DNA of 64,000 bases from Sphingobacteriales bacterium (GTDB lineage Bacteria > Bacteroidota > Bacteroidia > Chitinophagales > JADIYW01): the NCBI GenBank assembly GCA_016721245.1, contig JADKIQ010000025.1, positions 310,001-374,000 on the forward strand, given 5' to 3'. Position 1 is the first letter of the stretch. Every line of letters begins with the position of its first letter. The position numbers and the translations under genes are program-made. This document shows, piece by piece, positions 24,319 through 35,154 of this stretch. Below the pieces are notes generated by a model. That model did no database searches and was not told the DNA's origin. It was given only the letters and a program-made list of their open reading frames with translations.

Positions 24319-27300
24319 CTATCGTACACTCGTAGTGCCTTGTAACACGCCACCTTTATACCACTGATAACTCGCTCCTACTATAATCGCGCTGCTGTAC
24401 AACGTATCGCTACTTTGTGTGATACCAGGGGTCGCTGGGGTTGGATTGACCGTAACCGTAGAAACAGCTGTGCCTGTACAGCTATTCGCCGTTCCTGTTA
24501 CTGTATACGTCGTCGTCGTCGTTAAGCTTGGCGTCGTTACGTTTGAGCCACTGCCTATATTCGGACTCCAGGTATATGTATCGGCACCGCTTGCTGATAA
24601 ATTAGCTGTAAAACCGCTGCATACCGATATTGATCCTACACTTACATTCGGACGCGCTGTAACCGTTACGGTAGCCACTGCTGTATTGGTACAGCCGTTA
24701 GTCGTGCCTGTTACTGTATACGTCGTCGTTGTCGTTAAGATTGGGGTCGTTACGGTTGAGCCACTGCCGATGTTAGGACTCCAACTATATGTATCTGCTC
24801 CGCTTGCCTCTAAATCTGCTGTATTGTTCGCACAAATACCTACGTTACCTGCTGCTACCGTAGGTTTGGATTTAACGGTAATATTTATAGATGTTGTGCC
24901 AGGGGTACTGCAACCTGTTACCGTTCCGCTCAGCGATACCGTAATATTGCCGTTCGGTGTAAAGTTTAATGTTCCGCCCCCTGTCGTGCCTGTCTGGCTA
25001 GAGGTCCACGTATAGTTATTCGCTCCGTTACCTGTTAACGTAATAGCATCTCCAAAACATACACTCGCCGGATTAGGAACTGAACTGATCGTTACTGTTG
25101 GTGCAGATGCATTGACCGTAACCGTAGCTACTGCTGTTTTACTGCATGTTCCTGTAGTTCCTGTTACCGTGTAGGTCGTCGTGGCGGTTAATACCGGTGT
25201 CGTCGTCGTGGCGCCTGATGCCAGACCCCCTGTCCATGTATAAGTAGTTGCGCCGTTCGCTTGTAACGTGGCAGAAGAACCTGAACAAACACTTGGCGAT
25301 GTGACCGTCACATTCGGAAGTGGCGTGACTGTTACCGTCGCTACCGCTGTTTTGCTGCAGGTTCCTGTGGTACCCGTTACTGTATAGGTCGTCGTCGTCG
25401 TTAAGTTTGGGGTCGTTACGGATGCTCCGCTACCGATATTAGGACTCCAGCTATAGCTCGTCGCTCCGCCTGCCGTTAAGTCGGCCGTGGTGCCTGCACA
25501 TATTGTCGGGGAGTTCACTGTTACATTCGGGGTCGCATTCACCGTTACCGTAGCTACTGCTGTAGCACTACAATTTCCCGTCGTGCCGGTTACCGTATAC
25601 GTCGTCGTCGTCGTTAAGGTTGGTGTCGTTACGGATGATCCGCTGCCAATATTCGGACTCCATGTATAGCTCGTCGCTCCTGTAGCCGTTAAACTTGCCG
25701 TTAAGCCAGAACAGATACTTGGTGAGTTCACTGCTACCGGTGGGGGTGCTGTTACCGTTACCGTCGCTACTGCTGTTTTACTGCAACTTCCGGTAGTTCC
25801 TGTTACTGTATAAGTCGTCGTCGTCGTTAAAGTTGGGGTTGTTACAGTTGCTCCACTGCCGATATTCGGGCTCCAGGTATAGCTTGTTGCTCCTGTAGCC
25901 GTTAAACTTGCTGCTGTTCCTGTACAAATCGTCGGTGAGTTCACCGATACGTTTGGTAAGGCGGTGACCGTTACCGTTGCCACTGCTGTTTTGCTGCAAG
26001 TACCTGTGGTTCCTGTTACTGTATAAGTCGTCGTCGTCGTTAAGCTTGGGGTCGTTACAGATGCGCCGCTGCCGATATTCGGACTCCATGCATAGCTCGT
26101 AGCACCGCTTGCCACTAAATCTGCTGTGGTGCCTGCACATATGCTCGGTGAGTTCACTGAAACATTCGGGGTCGCATTCACTGTTACCGTAGATACCGCT
26201 GTACCCGTACAACCTTGTGTCGTGCCGGTTACCGTATATGTCGTAGTCGTCGTTAATGCTGGTGTCGTTACTGCTGCTATACTGCCGATGTTTGGACTCC
26301 ATGCATAGGTGGTCGCGCCAGTAGCAGTTAAACTTGCTGTAGCACCTGAACAAATAGCTGGCGAGTTAACCTGTACTATCGGTAAGGCTTTTACACGTAT
26401 CGATTTCGTGGCTGCTGAACTTGCATTGCCTGATTTGTATGCTACTAAACTGATGATATATGTTCCTGGTGTACTGAATGTTGGTACAACCGTCGTTGTC
26501 GATGTTGACGTGCCGGGTACACCTCCTGCTATCGTCCAGCGTACTGAGTCCGGACTACCACTGCTTGCAGTCGATGTATTCGTAAACGTTAAACTACCCC
26601 CTGCACATACAGTCGTATCACTTGCCGTGAAACTTGCCGTAGCGGTCGGTGTGGTGTTACAAGCAGCAGGTATATCGAATGCAGCAGTTTGATCTGTAGC
26701 ACTTAAATTAGAACCTTGATTAGCTGATGCACCCATTCCTCTTCTTGCAAAAGCTGTCCAAATCTCACACTTATCAGCATTGCCGTATAAGATAGAGTCT
26801 GCTTTTAAAATTGCATTTCTTGAATCAAGAAAACCTGGATTACATACTTGTAATTTTAAACCTTCAATAACTAATTTTATAGCTCGGTTATTTCCTAGAG
26901 TACCATTGTATAAATCATTGCTATAACCATATTTTTCTGTTAGAATCCAATACATGTCCCAAATTGCAGAGCACCAAATTTCACCAATATCATGAACTTC
27001 CGTGCTTGCTGCTAAATCATCATATGTTACAGGATTTATGGTCATATCATAAGAATAAGGATTTCTTCTAATACCAGGCCCTGTTGACGTTTCACCAAGA
27101 ACATAAGATCCAATTCCTCTGGCTGTATTTTTTTTATTATCCGTTGGTTTTTTAGATAATGCTAAAGCAAAGAAATCACTCCATCCTTCACCACCTTCCT
27201 CTTCATTGCCTAGACAATTACCAAAACCATTTGGTTTGGCTCCAGTACCTGTTAAACGAGTAGAAATACCATGACCGTACTCGTGAGAAACGATTCCATT

Positions 27301-29089
27301 ATCAAGGGCTCCATCGTATTCAATACAGTTATTGGTAGAAACTCGAGTCATGGTAACGTTTGCTGTTGCAATGTTATTTCTTAATTGTTGTCCTACTGCA
27401 TATGTAACAAACATAGCAGGAATTGTAACAAGATTTCCGCTAGTCCCTGAAGCCATACCAATTAAAGAATCACCAGCTGATTGTCTGTTAATGATAATAG
27501 CACCTATTGCTCCAGCTTGTTGAACATTGTATACTTTTTCAGAAAAATTACATGTACCTCTATCAATTAAAGCAATTTTACCTGAAATAGAAGACGCATT
27601 ATTTACTGCTCCACATACGTAAGAAGCAGGAGCTGTGGCACTCGTTGCATTTGCAACAGCACCTGTAATATTATATGAACATGGTCCCCAACCGTTTTGA
27701 GAGCCATGCTGAATATCACCGGCAATATCTGCAGGTGCATTGAATGTTAGTGTTGAAGGTGGTGTACCATCCCACATAAACATTTGCATGCGGGATTTAT
27801 AAGACAATGAGTTTTCTCCATCTGCTGATGTATAAAAATTTGCATTATTTTTTTGAACAACTCCATTTTCATCTTTTGAACCATCGTGTGCCTCTGCGTT
27901 TACGGGGTCATTATCTGTTGCAGTATTACCACTTGCATAATTTTTTAACTGAAAATTTCTGTTTGCATCTGTAAAGCCGTACTTATAAAATATATCATGC
28001 ATGATATTATTCATATAGAAAAGCTGTGTTACAACAGCCTTAGAATTTATAAGAGTATCTAATCTGGTTGTAAAATCCAGAGCAAAATCAAAATTTAAGC
28101 CTGCACCGCCATCTGCTAAATTGCCATCAACACCACCACTTGGATTTACCTGATCATTCCCGTCTTTATCTGTGTAAGCATTAACGTTATTACCTCTTGT
28201 ATAGTTAGACTCAGCACCGGCTACACCGTTAGTGTCATGCCAGCCATAAGGTGATGCAGTTGCTTCACTTGGATCAGACAGCAACTGTCTGGAACCAAAT
28301 ACTGGAGATTCCACACCGTAAGGATATACTCTGTAGGATCCGGCTAAATTTTGTTCATTGGTTCCATTTCCTACAATATTGCCGGGAACTCTTTCAATCA
28401 TTTGTGTACTGGATTGGCCGGATTGTGACGCTACATATGAACCTATTCCGAATTCACAGTGTAAAACCAAGTCTCTTTTGTAAATAACTGAACCATCAAT
28501 AGCGTTGACAGTAATATTCCAAATACTTTTATCATCAGCAGATGCGAAGCTTACAAACCATGCTAATTTTACTTTATCTTGTTTATCTTTTACATAAAGT
28601 AACTTTGCATTTATTTCACTTTTACTCAATTCTGCAATTTTTTCAAAAGAATATGATTTAATATCTTTTTTATCTTTACCAATTTGTTTTAGTGACAGCG
28701 CATTACTATAGTTTAATAATCTTGCCGCGTTCGCTATTGCATCCTCAGCTCTTACAACAGGAGCTGATTGTGAAACCTGATTTTTCAAATCGTAAACCCC
28801 GCTATTTGTAGTATACACTACTTTACCATCCTTAATGTGAATGGCAACATAACCGTTGTTTAATTCAAGCCCGTTATAGGTTTGCTGAAACCAAACACGG
28901 TTAGTATTACTAAAATCATCAAAAAGATCCTGATCAAAAACTAAATCTTTGGCATCCTGATCGGATAATTTCAATTCTTTTTTGTGATCATTGATGTATT
29001 TCAATGCTAGTGCGCTTGTTTGTAGCTTTTGCAAAAATGAGCAGAAATTCAAATGCTAACATACCTGTTAGTGTAATTCTTTTAATCAT
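24319..29089 (-). CDS. Large M36 fungalysin-type metalloprotease with nine Ig-like repeats
   Basis: The main frame (24319-29052) encodes 1577 residues: FTP propeptide (from LALKYINDHKKELKLS), M36 catalytic domain with HEYGH near residue 590 and the third ligand in EGGEGWSDFF, a PA domain inserted before it (IDRGTCNFSEKV), a PKD-like domain, then nine Ig-like repeats of about 70-80 residues. The ATG at 29089 encodes a signal sequence (MIKRITLTGMLAFEFLLIF) but in a frame one base off, so a 1-nt indel lies near 29000-29040. A TAG at 24319 removes the T9SS sorting domain, which follows in frame. As read, the protein would be neither exported nor sorted. The likely original is a secreted, surface-attached protease. 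The promoter region upstream has TTG, 19 nt, TATTTTTA. Confidence 0.88.
24430..26385 (-). repeat. Nine-unit Ig-like tandem repeat array
   Basis: Units begin with a short Val-rich strand and SPxIC, run through TATGATSYxWSPNIGSG, then a Thr-rich strand with TYTVTGT, and end with TAVATVTV. Each is about 70-80 residues (about 215-240 nt). Unit 7 is divergent. Neighbouring units are close to identical over long stretches, implying recent duplication or recombination. Threonine codons here are mostly ACG, unlike the ACA/ACT preference of the catalytic part. Confidence 0.9.
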
Positions 29090-29269
29090 CTTATTTTGGC
29101 TTTAATACTGTAAAAATAGCAATTAATTAAAATTAACCAAAAATTTGTTGGTAAACGTGTAAAAATTAACTTATTAGAAATATTCAGAAATTGTTGATAA
29201 TTAGTGTATTACAAATTGTAATTTATTCAACAATCCTACAACAGTACATTATACCAAATAATGCAATCA

Positions 29270-29293
29270 ATTTATAATTAGCTAATTATAAAT
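29270..29293. repeat. 24-bp AT-rich perfect palindrome after leuS
   Basis: A perfect palindrome with centre TAGCTA, made almost only of A and T, two bases past the leuS stop at 29296. It could form a hairpin in the leuS transcript, but it lacks G-C pairs and a T-tract, so it is a poor classical terminator. Confidence 0.5.
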
Positions 29294-29295
29294 AG

Positions 29296-30048
29296 TTATA
29301 CAACTACATTTATAATTCTGCCAGGTACCACAATAAACTTCTTTGGTGGATTACTTTCTGTAAATTTTAACACTTTTTCGTCGGCCAGCACCAGTTTTTG
29401 TATCTCGTCCTGCGGCATATCCAGTGGGATTTCGATGTTGGCGCGGTGTTTTCCGTTGATTTGTATCGGATAGTTAAACGCAGATTCCACTAAATATTGT
29501 GCATCGTGTGTTGGGAATGCGGCATCCACCACTGAAGATTCATTTCCCAGATTAGACCATAAAACTTCTGCCATGTGAGGTGCAAAAGGAGAAATTAATT
29601 TTACCAGATCCGACAAGGTCGTTTTGGAAACCGTTTTTAGTTTAGACAGTTCGTTTACGCCAATCATAAAAGTAGATACACAGGTATTAAAACCTAAACG
29701 TTCAATATCTTCATTTACTTTCTTGATGGTTTTATGCAGGATTTTTAATTCTTCCTGCGTTGGCTCTACGTCGATGTTTTTTGCCACACCAAAATCATCG
29801 TAAAACAGGCGCCAGAATTTGCGCAGGAAGCTGGACACACCGGAAATACCATTGGTGTCCCAGGGTTTGGCCGTATCGATGGGCCCGAGGAACATTTCAT
29901 ACATACGGAAAGTATCTGCACCGTGCTGTTCAATGATTTGGTCTGGATTGACCACATTGAATTTTGACTTAGACATTTTTTCTACTTCGCTTCCGCAATA
30001 ATAGTTGCCATCTTCTTCAGTAATAAAAAATTGCTTTATATTATTCAT
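29296..30048 (-). pseudogene. leuS: Leucyl-tRNA synthetase, C-terminal part with KMSKS
   Basis: A 250-residue frame starting MNNIKQFFITEEDGNYYCG with EVEKMSKSKFNVVNPDQII near residue 22, followed by YGADT-like HGADTFRMYEMFLGP and the anticodon-binding helical domain, ending RIINVVV. It continues the LeuRS sequence of the two upstream pieces. An in-frame TAA lies a few codons before the ATG. It could be a decayed end of leuS, or a separately translated beta subunit like the split LeuRS of Aquifex. The ATG is real but has no family precedent as a start. Confidence 0.85.
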
Positions 30049-30295
30049 CTTCAGATTTTAATTTTTCAAAATCTAAAATATTATTAACAATATAATATCA
30101 ACATGAAATTGCCTTAGAATAATAGCATATTATTATCAAATTTTCCAACATAATCAACAAACTCAGATATTTATTGTGCACTTTCAAATAGAAATAAATC
30201 TTAATTAAAAATCTATTTTTTTCTTTTAAAGCTTAGAGATACATAAATATTTTTATCAAATCTGGTTTCTATAAATGATAACACCAATTAAATGT
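30049..30295 (-). other. AT-rich degenerate segment inside leuS
   Basis: This 247-nt stretch has stops in all three minus frames. Scattered pieces look like the expected LeuRS section in the right order: DKNIYVSLSFKRKK, QFHVDI and VNNILDFEKLKSEDE, each in a different frame. The gaps between them are longer than in the family, so small insertions are present too. No intein, intron or mobile element motif is seen. Confidence 0.5.
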
Positions 30296-30540
30296 TTATG
30301 AAAATCTATAAACAAACTTACTCACACCTTGTATCATTCCTTGATTCACCATTTTTTTAAATGGTTCTTCGGTGCTTACTTTGCCTATGTCTTTTAAGAA
30401 TTTATGCCAGAATCGGGAGTATAATAAATGTCCCACGGCATGCTCTGAACCGCCCACATAAAAGTCCACATTCTGCCAGTATTCCTGAGCTTCTTTACTC
30501 ACTAATTCATTTGGATTATTCGGATCCATGTAACGCAAGG
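30296..30540 (-). pseudogene. leuS: Leucyl-tRNA synthetase, middle part in another frame
   Basis: This frame reads LRYMDPNNPNELVSKEAQEY, YVGGSEHAVGHLLYSRFWHK and NQGMIQGVSKFVYR, the LeuRS catalytic segment after the editing domain, then stops shortly after FVYR. It follows directly from the N-terminal piece after a single extra base near 30539 (the join reads SSWYFL then RYMDP). It is not an independent gene. Confidence 0.85.
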
Positions 30541-32204
30541 AAATACCAGGAACTGCCTGCATAACCCGGCATGGTATCGGTTTCCATGCGGGTGCCTTCG
30601 CCGTTTTGCGTCACCCATTCAGTAGCCGTAGCCAAAGGGCTTTCTCCCGTTCCGGTAGGTTTGTAAGATTCTACCTGCGGTAAAGTCACCGGCAATTTAT
30701 CTTCTGCAACGGTGTGAATAATGCCATCTTTATCGTAATAAATTGGAAACGGCTCGCCCCAGTATCTTTGTCGTGAATAACCTGCATCACGCATACGAAA
30801 ATTTACTTTGCCGTAGCCGAGTTTTTTCTCTTCCAGTTTTTGAATTAAAGTTGCGGTCGCTTCTTTATAATTCATTCCGTTAATGAAATCAGAATTGATG
30901 TATTTTCCTTCTTTCGTTGCATCCGCTTCATGCTCTATATTTTGCTGCGCATCCAGAATTGGAATGATACGTAAGTCAAATTTCTTCGCAAATAAATAAT
31001 CGCGCTGATCGCCGGAAGGTACTGCCATCACCGCTCCCGTTCCATAGCCTGCCAGCACGTAATCTGCAATATAAACCGGCACTTCGGTTTGTGTAAAAGG
31101 ATGCAACACATATGCACCGGTGAATTGTCCTGTAACTTGTTTTTCGGCTTGTCTTTCGATATCAGATTTGGATGCACAAACTTTTTTATAATCTTCTACA
31201 GCACCTATAAATTCAGGCGTTGTGATTTGATTGACTAAATCGTGTTCAGGTGCAATTACCAAAAACGAAACACCAAAAATCGTATCTACCCTTGTGGTAA
31301 ATACTTCTACTTTTTCGTTGTGATTTTTTAACGGAAAAGACACCATCGCTCCTATTGATTTTCCAATCCAGTTGCGCTGCATATCTTTCATGCTTTCGCT
31401 CCAGTCCAGTGTATCTAAGCCTTGCAATAATCGTTCTGCATACGCTGTGATACGTAAAAACCATTGCGACATTTTTTTCTTTTCCACCGGATGTCCGCCA
31501 CGTTCTGAAACCCCGTTTACAATCTCATCATTAGCCAATACGGTACCTAAAGCCGGACACCAGTTTACAAAGGATTCCTTCTGATACGCCAGACGATATT
31601 CCATTAAAATGGCTTGTTTTTCTAACGCTGTATAACCTTTCCAGTCTTCCGCTGAAAATTCCGGTACATCTGAAGTGGTGTAAGCAGTATTATTATGATT
31701 TCCGTGTTCTTCAAAATGTTTAATTAAAACGGAAATATCATATGCACATTGGTTTTTATAGCAATAAATGGAATTGTACAGTTTAAGAAAAATCCATTGC
31801 GTGTGTTTGTAATAAGCAGGTTCGCAAGTCGTAACCTGTCTGCTCCAGTCATAGCAAAAACCGATTTTTTGTAATTGTTTGATGTATGTTTCGATATTGT
31901 CTTTAGTAGTTTTTTCGGGATGCTGACCAGTTTGAATCGCATATTGTTCTGCCGGTAACCCAAAGGCATCAAAACCCATTGGATGCAACACATTGAAACC
32001 TTTCATGCGTTTGTAGCGCGCATAAATATCGGAGAAAATATAACCCAGCGGATGACCAACATGCAAGCCTGCTCCACTTGGATAAGGGAACATATCCAGT
32101 ACATAATATTTTGGTTTGGAGGTATCATTGTTTACTTTGTAAACGTTTTTATCTTTCCACTTATCCTGTGCCGTTTTTTCTATTTGCGAAAAATTGTATT
32201 CCAT
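30516..32204 (-). pseudogene. leuS: Leucyl-tRNA synthetase, N-terminal part
   Basis: This 562-residue frame carries the LeuRS N-terminus: the HIGH motif in PYPSGAGLHVGHPLGY near residue 41, FDAFGLPAEQYAIQTGQHP, a CP1 editing domain with VFTTRVDTIFGVSF and GTGAVMAVPSGDQRD, and DTMPGYAGSSWYFL at the end. It leaves frame at about 30539, where a one-base change shifts into the next piece. Whole LeuRS proteins are about 900-950 residues. leuS is essential, so either this is sequence error or a second intact copy exists elsewhere. Confidence 0.9.
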
Positions 32205-32291
32205 ATCTTATTAATTGTCGCAAAAGTACGGAATACATTATACATCTTAAAATCAGACAGTTTATGATTGTGTTAGAAGTTTTCGACATTA

Positions 32292-32317
32292 AACCACTAA
32301 GACACTAACAACACAAA
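32292..32317. repeat. Tag-like intergenic string
   Basis: AACCACTAAGACACTAACAA followed by CACAAA is a low-complexity CACTAA-type string between divergent leuS and the next gene. Similar strings recur between genes in many Bacteroidota as I recall, but I cannot verify copy number here. Confidence 0.25.
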
Positions 32318-32346
32318 GTTTTTAATTTATATTTGAAGAAATAGTT

Positions 32347-33921
32347 ATGGAGAAGAAAACCGTATATGATATTTCGTTTGTACTGTTATTGACAAGTATT
32401 TGTCATATCCTCTTTTCCAAATATGGTTTTAATCCCACAGATGAAGGCTTTGTGTTATCGGCTACCAACCGGGTATTGCACGGACAAATTCCGCATGTTG
32501 ATTTTTCATCGGTGCGACCTTTGGGCTATGCCTATCTGCACATTCCGGAATTGCTGATTTCAAAAAACTATTTCTTTTTAATTTCCCGATTTGTCTTTTG
32601 GTTAGAACAAGTGCTGATTGCTTTTTTATGGATTCGTTTTTTAATCAATTACTCTAAACAGGAAATTTCGACATTCAATAAGTATTCACTTGTTATAATT
32701 TGCTTTGTATTTAACGTGCATTATTTTCCGGCATCTGTTTTACACACGATTGATGGTTTATTGATGTGCATGATTGGATTAAACATTATTTTTTCAGAAA
32801 AAAAATGGAGTTTTATCGGTTTTATTTTTATCGGATTTGCTGCTTTATGCAAACAAAACTACTTAGTGATGCTGCCAATCTTTTTATTCATATTTGGAAG
32901 AAAAAATGTTCTTTTAAATTCTGTTGCAGGATTACTTCCAATAATAATTTACGTGGTGCTTATTTCCTTTTATGGCGGATGGAATGATTTAATCACACAA
33001 CTCAGTGGACATAATGAACTAATAAAAGTAGGTATGTACTCTTATACAAAAAGCCGATTGTTTTTTGCAGGAATCATTGCTTCTTTTATTATTTTACTAT
33101 CCAGATATACAATTATAAAACACCTGCTATTCTGTATTTTGCTATTAATATGTTTTTATGCAATGTACACTTACAGATATCACGAAAGATATAGCTTTCT
33201 GATTCTTGGCTCTAGCATCGGTGCACTGATGGTAACTTTAATTAAAAGTGAATTTAAATTTTGCGTAGTCTTTACTGTCGGAATCACCTTAGGATGGTGT
33301 GTTTCCATCTCTGTTGGTTATAATTCACCTGCATTATTTCTGGGCGCAAGTTTAACAAGTTTTTATTTTTATTTAAACAATTCATCTACTGCAAAACCAT
33401 CCTTAAAAGTGAGCTATATATTATTTATCCTGACTCCTACTTTGGTGCTTTTCTGCTACATTAGGTATCATTTTATTTACAGAGAAACCCCTAAAAGCAC
33501 GCTAACATATTCTTTGAATAACATAGTTGAAGGTGCTAGCGGAATTTATACAAACAAAAACACTTTTTTAGTATTACAGGAATTAGATTCATTAAAAAAA
33601 TCAATACCAGGTGTAATTGTTATTCCTGATTTCACATCTTGTAATATTTTGCATTCTCATGAATCAAAAATACTAACAGAATGGCCAAATAAAACTGAAA
33701 TTCCAAATCAAAAAATTCTTGATTTCATTATCCGTCCCTTTGTTAATGACACGTCATCTCTTATCTTAATTCCAAAATACAACACTTCTGTGCTTTGTAT
33801 AAAATTTGAAAAAACATCACCTGAAAAAGTGAGTGACTTTTTATTATTGAGCTACATTTTCAACCATTATGAAAAATTTCAACAGTATAGTTATTTTGAA
33901 CTTTACAGGAAACAAAAATAA
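32347..33921 (+). CDS. Multi-spanning membrane protein, GT-C glycosyltransferase-like
   Basis: A 524-residue protein with about ten hydrophobic segments and a soluble C-terminal part (about 400-524). The first periplasmic loop carries an Asp-Glu pair (TDEGFVLSATNRVLHG, D32/E33), followed by a P-x-DF pattern, as in GT-C glycosyltransferases that use lipid-phosphate sugars. The catalytic role of the acidic pair is inferred from that family. The C-terminal soluble part gives no family match. A TATATTTG box lies 11 nt upstream of the ATG. Alone on this strand. Confidence 0.6.
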   Translation: MEKKTVYDISFVLLLTSICHILFSKYGFNPTDEGFVLSATNRVLHGQIPHVDFSSVRPLGYAYLHIPELLISKNYFFLISRFVFWLEQVLIAFLWIRFLINYSKQEISTFNKYSLVIICFVFNVHYFPASVLHTIDGLLMCMIGLNIIFSEKKWSFIGFIFIGFAALCKQNYLVMLPIFLFIFGRKNVLLNSVAGLLPIIIYVVLISFYGGWNDLITQLSGHNELIKVGMYSYTKSRLFFAGIIASFIILLSRYTIIKHLLFCILLLICFYAMYTYRYHERYSFLILGSSIGALMVTLIKSEFKFCVVFTVGITLGWCVSISVGYNSPALFLGASLTSFYFYLNNSSTAKPSLKVSYILFILTPTLVLFCYIRYHFIYRETPKSTLTYSLNNIVEGASGIYTNKNTFLVLQELDSLKKSIPGVIVIPDFTSCNILHSHESKILTEWPNKTEIPNQKILDFIIRPFVNDTSSLILIPKYNTSVLCIKFEKTSPEKVSDFLLLSYIFNHYEKFQQYSYFELYRKQK

Positions 33922-33947
33922 CAAACATTAAAAAATAAAGCACAATA

Positions 33948-34508
33948 TTAGTCGTTCCAGCGATAGCTTTCATTTTCTAAACCGCACAAATCAATCACCC
34001 TGTCGATTACCGTTGCAGCTAATGCTTCAAAGGTTTGCGGCCTGCTGTAAAAGCTGGGCGTTGCCGGACAAATAATACCACCGGCTTCCGTAACTGTTTT
34101 CATATTGTTGATATGAATAAGATTGTAAGGTGTATCGCGCGCCACTAAAATTAATTTACGTCTTTCTTTCAGAATCACGTCTGCTGCACGTGTCGTTAAG
34201 TCATTGGAAATACCACCGGCAATTCTTCCTAATGTACCCATCGAGCAGGGACAAATAATCATCGTATCATATTTGGCGCTGCCGGACGCAAAAGGTGCCA
34301 TAAAATCATTTTTGTCGTAAAAGTCGAATGGATAGTCTTTGTACAGCTCATTTCCAAGCTCATATTTCCACACCTCTTTCGCATTATCAGACAGCACCAC
34401 TCCCACTTTTGCAACTTGTTGTTTAATATGTAATAACTTATCAAACAACACCTTAGCATATACTGCACCACTGGCACCCGAAACCGAAACAATTATTTTT
34501 CTTTCCAC
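33948..34508 (-). CDS. ubiX: Flavin prenyltransferase UbiX
   Basis: Makes prenylated FMN, the cofactor of UbiD-type decarboxylases. The 186-residue protein has VSVSGASGAVYAKVL near the start, CPCSMGTLGRIAGGISNDL and the C-terminal VARDTPYNLIHINNM with the FMN- and phosphate-binding residues. The start is GTG at 34508, fitting the usual N-terminus. No ubiD is in the window. Alternative names (PAD1, 4-hydroxybenzoate decarboxylase subunit) refer to the same family. Confidence 0.93.
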   Translation of the reverse strand: MERKIIVSVSGASGAVYAKVLFDKLLHIKQQVAKVGVVLSDNAKEVWKYELGNELYKDYPFDFYDKNDFMAPFASGSAKYDTMIICPCSMGTLGRIAGGISNDLTTRAADVILKERRKLILVARDTPYNLIHINNMKTVTEAGGIICPATPSFYSRPQTFEALAATVIDRVIDLCGLENESYRWND

Positions 34509-34523
34509 TTATTATTGATTAAA

Positions 34524-34555
34524 TTTACAAAATTGTCAGATTGGTACTAAATTTG
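34524..34555 (+). promoter_or_regulatory. Promoter of the thioredoxin-like gene
   Basis: TAAATTTG (34548-34555) matches the Bacteroidota -7 element; TTTA (34524-34527), 20 nt upstream, is a weak -33. The ATG follows after 29 nt. Confidence 0.45.
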
Positions 34556-34584
34556 TAATAGTTAGGTAAAATAACAAAATAGAA

Positions 34585-35136
34585 ATGAAAAAGTTAAAAT
34601 TTAAATGGTTGTTGTTGTTTATTCTGTTTGTGTGTACGTTTACACAAGCAAGCGCGAAAATCGAAAAAAATAGCGCCGACAGTGATATAAAATGGACAAC
34701 AATAGATCAGTCATTATCCAACACTAAAAGTGCGGGCAAAAAATTCATTCTGGTTGAATTATACACTGACTGGTGTGGGTGGTGCAAAAAAATGGATGAA
34801 AATACCTTTCAGGATGCCGGCGTTGTTTCTGTGATAAATGAAAGTTTTACCGCAGTAAAATTCAATGCAGAAACGACAAGTCCTGTTACCTACAACGGAA
34901 AGACATATAACTTTGTAAAAACCGGTGCGCGTGGTGCCAATCAACTGGCCTTAGACTTAGGCAGTGTGGGCGGAAAATTAGGATACCCTACTTTAATCAT
35001 TCTGGATGAAAATGGAAATAAATTACAAGCATTTCCGGGATTCAAAGACGTAGAAACGCTAGGTATGATTTTAAAATTCTACAAAAGCGGCAGCTACAAA
35101 ACAATGGATTTTCAACAATTTCAATCAGGACAATAA
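34585..35136 (+). CDS. Secreted thioredoxin-like protein (WCGWCK)
   Basis: A 183-residue exported protein: signal peptide ending about TQASA, then a thioredoxin fold with the active site WCGWCK near residue 60 (LVELYTDWCGWCKKMDENTF) and a cis-Pro loop (GYPTLIILDENG). The double-Trp CGWC motif is of the DUF255/thioredoxin-7 type rather than classical CGPC. It may reduce or isomerise disulfides in periplasmic proteins. The next gene, 18 nt downstream, is a paralogue, so the two likely form an operon. Confidence 0.85.
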   Translation: MKKLKFKWLLLFILFVCTFTQASAKIEKNSADSDIKWTTIDQSLSNTKSAGKKFILVELYTDWCGWCKKMDENTFQDAGVVSVINESFTAVKFNAETTSPVTYNGKTYNFVKTGARGANQLALDLGSVGGKLGYPTLIILDENGNKLQAFPGFKDVETLGMILKFYKSGSYKTMDFQQFQSGQ

Positions 35137-35154
35137 AAAAAAGTGAATTTCAGC

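Noticed and set aside
24430..26385. CRISPR-like periodicity
   Set aside because: The period of about 215-240 nt is continuous coding sequence with no spacers, so it is a protein repeat array.
24419..26692. Several plus-strand ORFs opposite the M36 protease repeats
   Set aside because: They repeat VPVTVYVVVVVK-type sequence because they mirror the Thr-rich repeats on the other strand; no starts, promoters or families support them.
30049..30295. Intein, group I/II intron or insertion sequence inside leuS
   Set aside because: No intein blocks, intron core, transposase or terminal repeats; pieces of LeuRS sequence remain recognisable.
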